A stretch of 64,000 bases of DNA, from contig CAYQQQ010000013.1 of NCBI GenBank assembly GCA_964420125.1, forward strand, positions 38,276-102,275, given 5' to 3'. The notes under the pieces are model-generated. The model searched no databases. It worked only from the letters and a program-made list of their open reading frames with translations, and had not been told where the DNA came from. Source of the DNA: CAYQQQ01 sp964420125. GTDB lineage: Bacteria > Actinomycetota > Acidimicrobiia > Acidimicrobiales > Microtrichaceae. The position numbers and the translations under genes are program-made. This document shows, piece after piece, positions 25,778-33,299 of the stretch; within the stretch, counting starts at the first letter, position 1, and each line of letters opens with the position of its first letter.

Positions 25778-26623
25778 GTGGGTGGGGTGAGCAGCCTCGC
25801 CGAACGACTGGGGTACGCAGCCGACGACCGGCTGCTGATCGTCAACTGCGACGACCTCGGCATGTGCCACGCAGCCAACGAGGGTGTGTACGAGTCGCTG
25901 CGTGAGGGCCTGGGCACGTCCGCATCGCTGATGGTCCCCTGCCCCTGGGCCAGGGAGGCGGCCGCCCGCTACCGCGGCGAGGACGTGGGGGTGCACCTCA
26001 CGCTGAACGCTGAGTTCGAGCTGTACCGCTGGGGGCCGTGCACCCAGGCTCCGTCCCTCCTCGGCGGCGACGGAGGGTTCCCTGCCACGCTCCTCGACGT
26101 GTGGGACCACGCCGACCTCGACGAAGCTCGTCGGGAGCTGCGCGCCCAGGTCGAGCGCGCCATCCTCTGGGGCTTCGACGTCACCCACCTCGACAGCCAC
26201 ATGGGCGCCCTCCAGCTGCGCCCGGAGTTCTTCGACGTCTACCTCGACCTGGCGGTGGACTTCGCGTTGCCGATCCGGTTGTCCGATGCGGACACCCAGG
26301 AGCCCGTGGGGTTCCCCTTCCGAGATCTGGCGGCGGAGGAAGGCGTGGTGAGCCCAGACCACCTCGTGCTCGTCACGGAGGGCGTGGGCAGCCGGCGCAC
26401 GGTGGAGCGTGCCGTCATGGACCTCCGGCCCGGGGTGACCGAGGTCTACTTCCACCCCGCCTGCGACAGCGGGGAGCTGCGTTCGTTCGCTCCCGACTGG
26501 GCCGCCCGCGTGGACGACCACGCGCTGTTGACCCGCGACTCCGAGTTGCGGGCAATGGTGCAGCGCAGCGGCGCGGTGCTGCTCGGGTGGCGGGAGCTGC
26601 GCGACCTCCAGCGCAAGGGCTGA
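25778..26623 (+). CDS. YdjC/ChbG-family carbohydrate deacetylase
   Basis: A 281-residue protein of the YdjC family, metal-dependent deacetylases acting on N-acetylated oligosaccharides. Recognisable parts are IVNCDDLGMCHAANEG (metal-binding Asp pair), VGVHLTLN, THLDSHMGALQ (His/Asp) and VYFHPAC (His). Polysaccharide-deacetylase ChbG acts on chitobiose; the substrate here is unknown. It is almost directly behind mca (stop to start 1 bp; GTG at 25787 is an alternative start), so the two are cotranscribed. Both remove an acyl group from an amino-sugar-type substrate, which makes a link to mycothiol-related turnover conceivable but unproven. Confidence 0.87.
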   Translation: MGGVSSLAERLGYAADDRLLIVNCDDLGMCHAANEGVYESLREGLGTSASLMVPCPWAREAAARYRGEDVGVHLTLNAEFELYRWGPCTQAPSLLGGDGGFPATLLDVWDHADLDEARRELRAQVERAILWGFDVTHLDSHMGALQLRPEFFDVYLDLAVDFALPIRLSDADTQEPVGFPFRDLAAEEGVVSPDHLVLVTEGVGSRRTVERAVMDLRPGVTEVYFHPACDSGELRSFAPDWAARVDDHALLTRDSELRAMVQRSGAVLLGWRELRDLQRKG

Positions 26624-26656
26624 GCGGGCATCGCCCCGGCTCCACGGGTCGTCGCC

Positions 26657-26685
26657 GCTGATCGCCCAGGTGTGGGTCGATCAGC
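26657..26685. terminator. Bidirectional terminator-like hairpin between convergent genes
   Basis: GCTGATCG (26657-26664) pairs perfectly with CGATCAGC (26678-26685) across 13 nt. It sits between the convergent YdjC and nuclease genes and includes the nuclease stop codon. No T-run is present. Confidence 0.4.
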
Positions 26686-27238
26686 CGTACAGGTCGTCGC
26701 CGCCGCAGGCGGACCAGAGCCCGAGGCCCTGCTCGCGCGCCCGGCGTCCGGCGGTCACCAGCTCGTCGGTGTGGGCCACGTTCGGCGGATAGGTGGCGGG
26801 CTGGGCGTAGCCGGCGGCGACCATCTCCTGGTTGACGAAGAGGTCGTCCTCTGCCCGGTAGACGTAGGCGAGGAGCCGCTCGTAGCGGTCACGGGCCTCG
26901 ACGTCGCGTTCCAGGCGCACGGGGGTGCCTTCGGGGACCAGGGTCTCGAGGTGGGCGGAGGCCTCCTTGCCGAAGCACTCCACGGGCGTGCCGGGCTTGA
27001 CGCTCTCGGGCGTGTCGATGCCGATGAGGCGGATGCGGTCCTCTTCGCCGTCGGACTCCACCACGAGCGTGTCGCCGTCGACGATCCGCACGACCACGGC
27101 GGTGGCCGCATCATCGTCCGTCGAGGACGAAGCACCTCTCGTCGTCGATGTGGGGTCGCCACCGCAGGCCGTCAGGAGCACGGCGAGCCCCACGAGCGCG
27201 AGCAGCAGACCCGCGGGCCGCGGCCGCTGGTCAGACAC
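26681..27238 (-). CDS. Thermonuclease-family (SNase) lipoprotein
   Basis: A 185-residue exported nuclease. The start GTG at 27238 gives a lipoprotein signal peptide (LLLALVGLAVLLTACGG, lipobox LTAC), a Ser/Thr-rich linker and an SNase-like domain. The latter has RIVDGDTLVV (calcium-binding Asp), IRLIGIDTPE (catalytic Arg and Glu region) and RDRYERLLAYVY (catalytic Arg). The domain is complete, so it is probably active outside the membrane, in nucleic-acid scavenging. The start overlaps the thiolase stop by 8 nt, an unusual coupling of unrelated functions. Cys pairs (VECFG, WSACGG) could form a disulphide. Confidence 0.9.
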   Translation of the reverse strand: MSDQRPRPAGLLLALVGLAVLLTACGGDPTSTTRGASSSTDDDAATAVVVRIVDGDTLVVESDGEEDRIRLIGIDTPESVKPGTPVECFGKEASAHLETLVPEGTPVRLERDVEARDRYERLLAYVYRAEDDLFVNQEMVAAGYAQPATYPPNVAHTDELVTAGRRAREQGLGLWSACGGDDLYG

Positions 27239-28409
27239 GCTCGATGAGCGTGCCGGTGCCCAGTCCCCCACCGCAGCACATGCTGATCAGGGCGCGGTCG
27301 CCGCCGGTGCGGTGCAGCTCGTGCAGCGCCTTGGTGAGCAGGAACGCCCCGGTGGCACCCAGCGGATGGCCGAGGGCGATGGCCCCCCCGTTGGGGTTGG
27401 TGCGCTCGAGGTCGGCACCCACCTCCCTGGCCCATGCCAGCACCACCGAGGCGAAGGCCTCGTTGATCTCGAACAGGTCGATGTCGTCGATGGGGTGTCC
27501 GGTGCGTGCGAGCAGGCGGCGGGTGGCGTCGATGGGGCCGGTGAGCATCAGCACGGGGTCGACGCCGACGAGGCAGGTGTCGACCACCCGGGCGCGGGGC
27601 GTCAGCCCGAGCCGCTCGGCGGTCTCGGCGGTGGTCACCAGGACGGCCGCTGCACCGTCGGAGATCTGCGACGACGATCCCGCGGTGTGCACGCCGTCCT
27701 CACGGGCGACGGGCTTCAGCTTGGCCAGCGCCTCGAGGCTGGTGTCGCGCAGGCCTTCGTCGCGCTCGACGAGGTGGGTCGTGTCGAGAGGGTTGCCCTC
27801 GTCGTCGAGGTCGGGCGCCTCGATGGGCACGACCTGACCGGCGAAGCGGTCCTCCTCCCATGCCCGGGCGGCACGCTGCTGGGAGGCGAGGCCGAAGGCG
27901 TCGCAGTCGGCCCGGGTGATCTCCCAACGCTCGGCGATGCGCTCGGCGCCTTCGAACTGGGAGGTGAACTCGTAGCGGCCGAAGTACGGCTTGGGGATGG
28001 GTACGCCGAGGCCGAGCTTCTTGGAGGAGTTGGCGCCGATCGGGATCCGGCTCATCGACTCCACGCCGCAGGCGATGGCGACGTCGACCACGCCGGCGCT
28101 CACCAGCGAGGTCGCCAGGTTCGTCGCCTGCTGGGAGGAGCCGCACTGGGTGTCCACGGTGGTGGCGGCGGTCTCCATGGGGAGCCCGGCGGTCAACCAG
28201 GCGGTGCGAGTGAGGTTGAACGACTGCTCGCCGACCTGGCTGACGCAGCCGCCGACCACTTGGCCGACCTCGGCGGGGTCGATGCCCGTGCGCTCCACGA
28301 GGGCCCCCAGCACTCGGGAGAGCAGGTCGGCGGGGTGGACGCCTGCCAGGCCGCCCTTGCGGCGGCCGATGGGCGAGCGGAGGGCTTCGATGATCACGAC
28401 CTCGGACAT
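27231..28409 (-). CDS. Acetyl-CoA acetyltransferase (thiolase)
   Basis: A 392-residue thiolase that catalyses reversible thiolytic cleavage or condensation of (3-oxo)acyl-CoA. The acylated cysteine is in DTQCGSSQQA (about C89), the catalytic histidine in GHPLGATGA, and the proton-donor cysteine in MCCGGGLGTG. The substrate loop ADCDAFGLASQQRA is the thiolase-II type seen in steroid and fatty-acid degradative enzymes, so the acyl chain may not be acetoacetyl. Start ATG 28409 matches the family N-terminus (SEVVIIEALRSPIG); ATG 28418 is also possible. It fits the many acyl-CoA genes of this window. Confidence 0.93.
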   Translation of the reverse strand: MSEVVIIEALRSPIGRRKGGLAGVHPADLLSRVLGALVERTGIDPAEVGQVVGGCVSQVGEQSFNLTRTAWLTAGLPMETAATTVDTQCGSSQQATNLATSLVSAGVVDVAIACGVESMSRIPIGANSSKKLGLGVPIPKPYFGRYEFTSQFEGAERIAERWEITRADCDAFGLASQQRAARAWEEDRFAGQVVPIEAPDLDDEGNPLDTTHLVERDEGLRDTSLEALAKLKPVAREDGVHTAGSSSQISDGAAAVLVTTAETAERLGLTPRARVVDTCLVGVDPVLMLTGPIDATRRLLARTGHPIDDIDLFEINEAFASVVLAWAREVGADLERTNPNGGAIALGHPLGATGAFLLTKALHELHRTGGDRALISMCCGGGLGTGTLIERV

Positions 28410-28457
28410 GGGGCGCATCCTAGGAACCGGTCCGGTGGGCGACCAGTGCGGCGGTGC

Positions 28458-28733
28458 TCAGGCAGCCGGGGATCGGCGGGGAGACGACGGAGGTGCGTCC
28501 ACCCCGAGGCGGGCGAAGAGCGCCGACTGGCGTGCTGCCCGTCGGGCGGCGTCGCGGGCGGCTGCCCGCTGCGACGCGGCCCGGAGGGCCTTGCGAGCGG
28601 CCTCCGCCCCACGTCGGTTGATCTCGGCCTGGGTGAGGCGCGTCGGTGCGGCGTTGGCTGCGGTGGTTCCGGGCCGATCGGCGGTGGGCTCCGGCAAGGT
28701 GGGGACCTCGAGGAGTACGAGCTGGCGGTTCAT
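28458..28733 (-). CDS. Small Ala/Arg-rich protein, hypothetical
   Basis: A 91-residue reading frame beginning MNRQLVLLEVPTLPEP, followed by a predicted basic helix (RRGAEAARKALRAASQRAAARDAARRAARQSALF). It is highly charged and Ala-rich, and could bind nucleic acid. No family recognised. It lies between two minus-strand genes (48 and 65 bp gaps). Support is only an uninterrupted frame, an ATG and a protein-like N-terminus. Confidence 0.45.
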   Translation of the reverse strand: MNRQLVLLEVPTLPEPTADRPGTTAANAAPTRLTQAEINRRGAEAARKALRAASQRAAARDAARRAARQSALFARLGVDAPPSSPRRSPAA

Positions 28734-28798
28734 GGGTCCACTGTGCACCAGGGGTGTGACATCGCTGTCGGGACACCATCCCTGGGGCGGGTCACCAG

Positions 28799-29455
28799 TC
28801 ACTTCACGGCGCCGTAGCCGAGGATCACGGCGAACAGGATGCAGATCCCGGCGTTGATCTGGCGGGAGTGGGCGGTGGTGAACCGGTTGAGTCGGTCGAG
28901 GGCGGGATCCGCCCGGGGGCCCATGAGGGTGGTCGACAGCGTCGGCACGAGCACGGGTGCCCAGGCGCACAGGAACAGGAACGTCAGCAGCGGCAGCTGG
29001 TCGGCGCCGTGGAGGTCCTTGGTGATCTCATGGGTCGCCGCCACCATGAGCACGAGGCTGGAGAAGTTCGACGCCATGGCGACGGCCCCGATCCCGAAGA
29101 ACATCCTCGGGCGGGCGTCCGCCATGCGCTGCTTCGCCCGCGACGGGTGCGGTCCGTTGGGCTCCTTGCGCACCAGCGCGTGGATGCCCAACGCCACCAG
29201 GGTGGCGGCGAGCAGGCCGTGGATGATCCGGCTCGAGTCGCTCGGGTGGGAGGACCCCAGCTTCACCCTCGACCACACGGTGGCGAAGAGCACGATGGCT
29301 CCCACTGCCACCACGCCGACGCCGAGGGTGAACGCCCAGGCGCGGGGCTTGCGGTCGACCTTGCCGGCCAGGATCAGCAGCACGATCGTGAGCAGCGTGG
29401 GGCTCACCGCCGCCCCGAGGGAGAGCGGGAGCACCAGCGGGAGGACCTGGTTCAC
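28799..29455 (-). CDS. GAP/Sap-family six-helix membrane protein
   Basis: A 218-residue integral membrane protein. About six hydrophobic helices are visible, with the N-terminal signature PLVLPLSLGAAVSPTLLTIVLLIL and a hydrophilic loop at about 95-115. It belongs to the actinobacterial GAP (Sap/PF11139) family, which includes mycobacterial proteins needed for glycolipid or sulfolipid display. No transported substrate can be read from the sequence. The start is GTG at 29455. A strong imperfect inverted repeat with an alternative fold lies 59-134 bp upstream, in a position to be part of its leader. Confidence 0.8.
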   Translation of the reverse strand: MNQVLPLVLPLSLGAAVSPTLLTIVLLILAGKVDRKPRAWAFTLGVGVVAVGAIVLFATVWSRVKLGSSHPSDSSRIIHGLLAATLVALGIHALVRKEPNGPHPSRAKQRMADARPRMFFGIGAVAMASNFSSLVLMVAATHEITKDLHGADQLPLLTFLFLCAWAPVLVPTLSTTLMGPRADPALDRLNRFTTAHSRQINAGICILFAVILGYGAVK

Positions 29456-29513
29456 CCCTTGAGGCTACGGCGGGCGCTCGGCGATCCCGCCCGAGCCACT
29501 TCCAGGTGCATGG

Positions 29514-29589
29514 CTGCCTTCGGATGGGTTCTGGAGGCACAGAGAACCCGGTATGGAGCTCTGCGCCTCCAGAGGTGACCTGAAGGCAG
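29514..29589. repeat. Nested inverted repeat with competing fold
   Basis: Outer arms CTGCCTTC (29514-29521) and GAAGGCAG (29582-29589) enclose TCTGGAGGCACAGAG (29530-29544), which pairs with CTCTGCGCCTCCAGA (29559-29573) with one A-C mismatch. GGGTTCT (29526-29532) can instead pair with AGAACCC (29543-29549), excluding the main stem. It lies between divergent genes, upstream of the GAP-family gene on the minus strand. Confidence 0.6.
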
Positions 29590-29719
29590 AGCGCGCAGGG
29601 TTGCGGCCGGCACGCCGGCGACGTGCGAACGAGTGCAGCGAGCCGGTGCAGTGCGAGGCCGATGCGGGCACCGCACCCGCCAGCCAGCCCGCCGTGCAGG
29701 TGCCTGGCGGCACCGGCGT

Positions 29720-29725
29720 TAGCCT
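29720..29725 (+). promoter_or_regulatory. -10 element (leaderless type) of the thioesterase gene
   Basis: TAGCCT lies 8 nt before the ATG at 29734, and there is no Shine-Dalgarno sequence between them. Confidence 0.45.
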
Positions 29726-29733
29726 GCACGGCG

Positions 29734-30552
29734 ATGGACGCCGCCGAATGGCTGGGCCTGCAGCCCACCCACAACCCCCACCGCTGGTTCCTCCCCGTCA
29801 CCGAGGGCATCGCCACCGGGGGCAGGTTCCTCTTCGGGGGATGCGGGCTCGGTGCCGCGGTCGCCGCCATGGAGGCGGCGACCGATCGCCCCGTCGTGTG
29901 GGCCACGGCCCAGTACCTCAGCTTCGCCATGGTCGACGAGGTGGTCGACCTCGACGTGATCGTGGCGGTGGCCGGCCACCGGACCACCCAGGCCCGAGCC
30001 GTGGCCAAGGTGGGCGACCGGGAGATCCTGACGGTCAACGCCGCCCTGGGTCACCGGGAGCTTCCCAACCGCGGGCAGTGGGTGGACTGGCCGGACGTCC
30101 CCGGGCCCGACGAGTGCCCGCAACGGCCGCCCCGCCTCCACGACGATCGCTCGATCATGACCCGCCAGGACATGCGACTGGCCAAGGGCCGCCAGTGGGA
30201 CGAGCTCGAGGGCAACCCCGTGGCCGACGGTCGTACCGCGCTGTGGGTGCGCCTACCCAGCGCCGAGGGAGCGAGCATCGACCTCTCGGCCGCCACGCTG
30301 GCCATCCTCGGTGACTACGTGCCCTTCGGCATCTCCCAGTCCCAGGGCGTGTGGCTGCCCTCCAACAGCTTGGACAACACCCTTCGGGTGATCCGACTGG
30401 TGCCCACCGAATGGGCCCTGGTCGACATCCGGGTGGAGGGGCTGGCCAACGGCTTCGGTCACGGCACGGTGTACATCTGGTCCGCCGACCGCACCCTGCT
30501 GGCCGCCGCCTCCCAGTCGGCGTTGGTGCGCGAGCCGCGGCCGCTGACCTGA
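29734..30552 (+). CDS. Acyl-CoA thioesterase, double hotdog
   Basis: A 272-residue TesB-like thioesterase made of two hotdog folds, hydrolysing acyl-CoA to free acid and CoA. The first half has GGRFLFGGCGLGAAVAAMEAATDRPVVWATAQYLSFA, the hotdog helix followed by a strand. The second begins near 165 and ends DIRVEGLANGFGHGTVYIWSADRTLLAAASQSALVR, where the YIWSxDGxLLAxxSQ pattern is typical of TesB second domains (Gln-Ser catalytic region). ATG 29734 fits; upstream codons are noncoding-like. It is followed 56 bp later by an F420-type oxidoreductase. Confidence 0.87.
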   Translation: MDAAEWLGLQPTHNPHRWFLPVTEGIATGGRFLFGGCGLGAAVAAMEAATDRPVVWATAQYLSFAMVDEVVDLDVIVAVAGHRTTQARAVAKVGDREILTVNAALGHRELPNRGQWVDWPDVPGPDECPQRPPRLHDDRSIMTRQDMRLAKGRQWDELEGNPVADGRTALWVRLPSAEGASIDLSAATLAILGDYVPFGISQSQGVWLPSNSLDNTLRVIRLVPTEWALVDIRVEGLANGFGHGTVYIWSADRTLLAAASQSALVREPRPLT

Positions 30553-30593
30553 TCGTCGCCGGCCCGCCGTCCGGTGGTGAGCCTCCGGCAGCG

Positions 30594-30599
30594 AATACT
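30594..30599 (+). promoter_or_regulatory. -10 element of the LLM oxidoreductase gene
   Basis: AATACT sits 9 nt before the ATG at 30609, giving a leader of only a few nucleotides. It implies that this gene has its own promoter as well as possible readthrough from the thioesterase gene. Confidence 0.45.
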
Positions 30600-30608
30600 C
30601 TGCGGCGC

Positions 30609-31595
30609 ATGGAACGACCCCCCCAGCGCTACGGCATGACCGTCCCCTTCTCCGGTGTGGCCCTCGCCGACCACGCGGAGTGGTACCGGGAGCTGGTCGA
30701 TCTCGGCTACACCGACGTGTGGTCCGCAGAGGCCGACGGGGCCGACGCCTTCACCCCGCTTACCCTGGCGGCGGCGTGGGCGCCCGAGCTGCGTCTCGGC
30801 ACGGCGATCGTACCCGCCTACACGCGCGGACCAGCCTGCCTCGCCCAGAGCGTGGCGTCCCTCGCCGACGCCGCCCCGGGACGTGTCGCCTTCGGCATCG
30901 GCACCTCCTCGAACGTGATCGTCGAGAACTGGAACGGCATCCCCTTCGCCGAGCCCTACCGCCAGGTGCGCGACATGGTGGCGTTCCTCCGCCAGGCGCT
31001 GGAGGGCGAGCGCATCTCGGGCACCTTCGGTGGGAGTGAGATCCGCAAGTTCACCCTCGGCCTCCGTCCGGCCGAGCCGCCGGCGATCCTGATCGCCGCG
31101 CTGCGAGAGGGGATGCTGCGCCTCGCGGGCGGCCACAGCGACGGCGCCATCATCAACTGGCTCTCGGCCGAGGACGTGCGCACCGTGGCACCCATCGTGG
31201 CCGAGGCTGCCGCTGGGGCCGACAGGTCGGCCCCCGAGATCGTGGCCCGCATCTTCGTGGCGCCGACCACCGACCGGGACACGGTGCTGGCCATGGGTCG
31301 CTACGCCATCGCCGCCTACCTCAACGTCCCCGTCTACGCCGCCTTCCACGAGTGGCTCGGGCGGGGGGAGCAGCTGGCGGACATGTGGCGGTGCTGGCGC
31401 GAGGGCGACCGCAAGGCGGCGCTGGAGGCCATCCCGGCGTCGCTGGTGGACGAGTTGATCGTGCACGGGTCGCCGGAGGACTGCCGGGAGCACATCGACC
31501 GCTATGTGGAGGCGGGGGTGACCACCCCGGCACTGGCCGTGCTCCCCTTCGGCATCGACCAGCGCCAGGCCATCCGCGACCTCGCTCCTCGCTGA
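30609..31595 (+). CDS. LLM-class F420-dependent oxidoreductase
   Basis: A 328-residue (beta/alpha)8 luciferase-like monooxygenase-family enzyme. Family landmarks are GYTDVWSAEADGADAFTPL (after strand 1), LGTAIVPAYTRGP and VAFGIGTSSNVIVENWNG. EPPAILIAALREGMLRLAGGHSDGAIINWL is the segment common to the F420-dependent branch, with VAPTTDRDTVLAM and HGSPEDCREHIDRYVEAGVTTPAL at the end. Substrate unknown; many paralogues act in lipid and xenobiotic oxidation. It is one of three LLM paralogues in this window (others at 41772 and 57279), which implies that F420 is made. Confidence 0.9.
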   Translation: MERPPQRYGMTVPFSGVALADHAEWYRELVDLGYTDVWSAEADGADAFTPLTLAAAWAPELRLGTAIVPAYTRGPACLAQSVASLADAAPGRVAFGIGTSSNVIVENWNGIPFAEPYRQVRDMVAFLRQALEGERISGTFGGSEIRKFTLGLRPAEPPAILIAALREGMLRLAGGHSDGAIINWLSAEDVRTVAPIVAEAAAGADRSAPEIVARIFVAPTTDRDTVLAMGRYAIAAYLNVPVYAAFHEWLGRGEQLADMWRCWREGDRKAALEAIPASLVDELIVHGSPEDCREHIDRYVEAGVTTPALAVLPFGIDQRQAIRDLAPR

Positions 31596-31642
31596 GCACG
31601 CGGTCGTCGACAGCGACGCGCCGGAACGTGCGCGACAGGTGG

Positions 31643-33214
31643 TCAGCCGGCCGGGGGAACCTCCGCCGCCAGGGCTCGTAGGGCGACCTTGTCCACCTTG
31701 CCCGAGGCGTTCGTGGGCAGCGTCTCGATCACCATCACGGCGCGCGGGTGCTTGAAGCCGGCGAGGTGGGCCACGTGCGAGCGGAGCTCGTGCAGGGTCG
31801 GCGGGTTGGTGGGGTCGGCCGGTACCAGCGCTGCCACCACCACCTCGCCCCAGGTGTCGTCGGCCATCCCGACGATCGCCACCGAGGCGACCCCTGGGTG
31901 GGTGCCCAGCGCGTCCTCCACCTCGCGGGAGCTCACGTTCTCCCCGCCGGTGATGATGACGTCCTTCTTGCGATCGACCACGTGCAGGTAGCCGCGTGGA
32001 TCGATGCGACCGACGTCGCCGGTGTGCAACCAGCCCCGCGAGATGGCGGCGGCGGTCGCCTCCGGATCACGCCAGTAGCCGGCGCACACCTGGTCGCCGC
32101 GCACCAGGATCTCCCCGGTCTCCCCGGGTGACACGTCGCCGCCGCGATCGTCCACGATGCGCAGGGCCGCCAAGGGAGCAGGACGGCCCGCGGCGGTGAG
32201 GAGATCGGGGTCGTCGTCGGCTGCCCGTCTGTGGTCCTCGGGTGACAGGAACACGGCGTTGCCCGACAGCTCGGTCATCCCGTAGCCCTGCGCGAGCCCG
32301 ACCGCTGGCCATTCGGCCAGCACCCGGTGCAGCAGGTTCCGCGGCATCGCCGCCGCGCCGTAGGAGACGGTGCGCAGACTGCTCAGGTCGTAGCGGCGGC
32401 GGTCCGGGTGGTCGAGCAGCATGGCCAACATGGTGGGTGCCAGCGACACCGAGGTGACCCCCTCGGCCTCGATGGCGGCCATCACCTCGACGGGATCGAA
32501 GCGGGGGAGGAGCACCACCGTTCGCCGGCGCAGGTGGTGGTGCACCACGTTGTACGCGGCGACGTGGAACAGGGGGAAGGGGAACAGGTACACCTCATCC
32601 TCCGCCACCGGCCGGGCCATGGTGGTGTTCAGAGCGGCGGCGACGAGGCTGCGGTGGGTGAGCATGGCGCCCTTCGCACGGCCGGTCGTGCCGGAGGTGA
32701 ACAGCAGCCATGCCACGTCCCCGGCATGGGAGCTCGGGGGGTTCGGTGGACGCTCCGGGGCTGCGGTCCCCGGATGCTCGGCCGGGGGGACCGAGGCGAG
32801 CAGCTCGGAGACGCCGAGCGCCCCGGGGGTGCGGTCGTCGAGGCAGATGCGGTGCGCCACGGTGAGGAGCTCGGGTTCGGCGAGGCGCTCGAGGTGGTCG
32901 GCGGTGCCGATCAGCACCGTGGCGTCGCAGCGCTGGACCACCTCGGCGAGCTCGCCGGGGGTGTGGCGGGTGTTGCCGAACACGAGGATCCCGCCCGCTG
33001 CGGGCACGGCGTAGAGGGCCGCTACGTAGGCGGCCCGGTTCTCGGCCACCACCGCCACCCGATCACCCGGTTCGATCAGCGCTGCCAGGTTCTCGGCGAG
33101 CGACCGCACGTCCGCGTGGAGCTCGGCGAAGCTCCAGCGGCGCCCTTCGGCGACCAGCGCCGTGGTGTCGGGCTCGGTCCGGGCCGCGTTGTCGAGGATC
33201 TCGTGGAGCAGCAC
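31643..33214 (-). CDS. Long-chain acyl-CoA synthetase / AMP-forming ligase
   Basis: A 523-residue ANL-family ligase that activates a carboxylic acid to acyl-AMP and then acyl-CoA. The ATP P-loop is LLFTSGTTGRAKGAMLTH (about 168-185), with A5 YGMTELSG, A7 HTGDVGRIDPRGYLHVVDRKKDVIITGGENV, and the catalytic lysine near the end in NASGKVDK. The pocket residues do not reveal chain length. The start is GTG at 33214 without a clear Shine-Dalgarno sequence. A perfect 19-bp stem hairpin lies 25 bp upstream, between this gene and the carotenoid oxygenase gene. Convergent with the LLM gene. Confidence 0.92.
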   Translation of the reverse strand: MLLHEILDNAARTEPDTTALVAEGRRWSFAELHADVRSLAENLAALIEPGDRVAVVAENRAAYVAALYAVPAAGGILVFGNTRHTPGELAEVVQRCDATVLIGTADHLERLAEPELLTVAHRICLDDRTPGALGVSELLASVPPAEHPGTAAPERPPNPPSSHAGDVAWLLFTSGTTGRAKGAMLTHRSLVAAALNTTMARPVAEDEVYLFPFPLFHVAAYNVVHHHLRRRTVVLLPRFDPVEVMAAIEAEGVTSVSLAPTMLAMLLDHPDRRRYDLSSLRTVSYGAAAMPRNLLHRVLAEWPAVGLAQGYGMTELSGNAVFLSPEDHRRAADDDPDLLTAAGRPAPLAALRIVDDRGGDVSPGETGEILVRGDQVCAGYWRDPEATAAAISRGWLHTGDVGRIDPRGYLHVVDRKKDVIITGGENVSSREVEDALGTHPGVASVAIVGMADDTWGEVVVAALVPADPTNPPTLHELRSHVAHLAGFKHPRAVMVIETLPTNASGKVDKVALRALAAEVPPAG

Positions 33215-33239
33215 GGTCGTGAGTCTCGCGGAACCCCTT

Positions 33240-33283
33240 CTGTTCTGCGAGAGGTGTCGGTGGCGACACCTCTCGCAGAACAG
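33240..33283. terminator. Perfect 19-bp intergenic hairpin
   Basis: The 19-nt arm at 33240-33258 is perfectly complementary to 33265-33283 around a 6-nt GGTGGC loop. It starts 16 bp past the carotenoid-oxygenase stop and ends 25 bp before the next GTG, both minus strand. No U-tract follows on either strand. It is likely a terminator/insulator; a repeated (REP-like) element is an alternative. Confidence 0.6.
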
Positions 33284-33299
33284 GACCTCGAGTGCCGAC

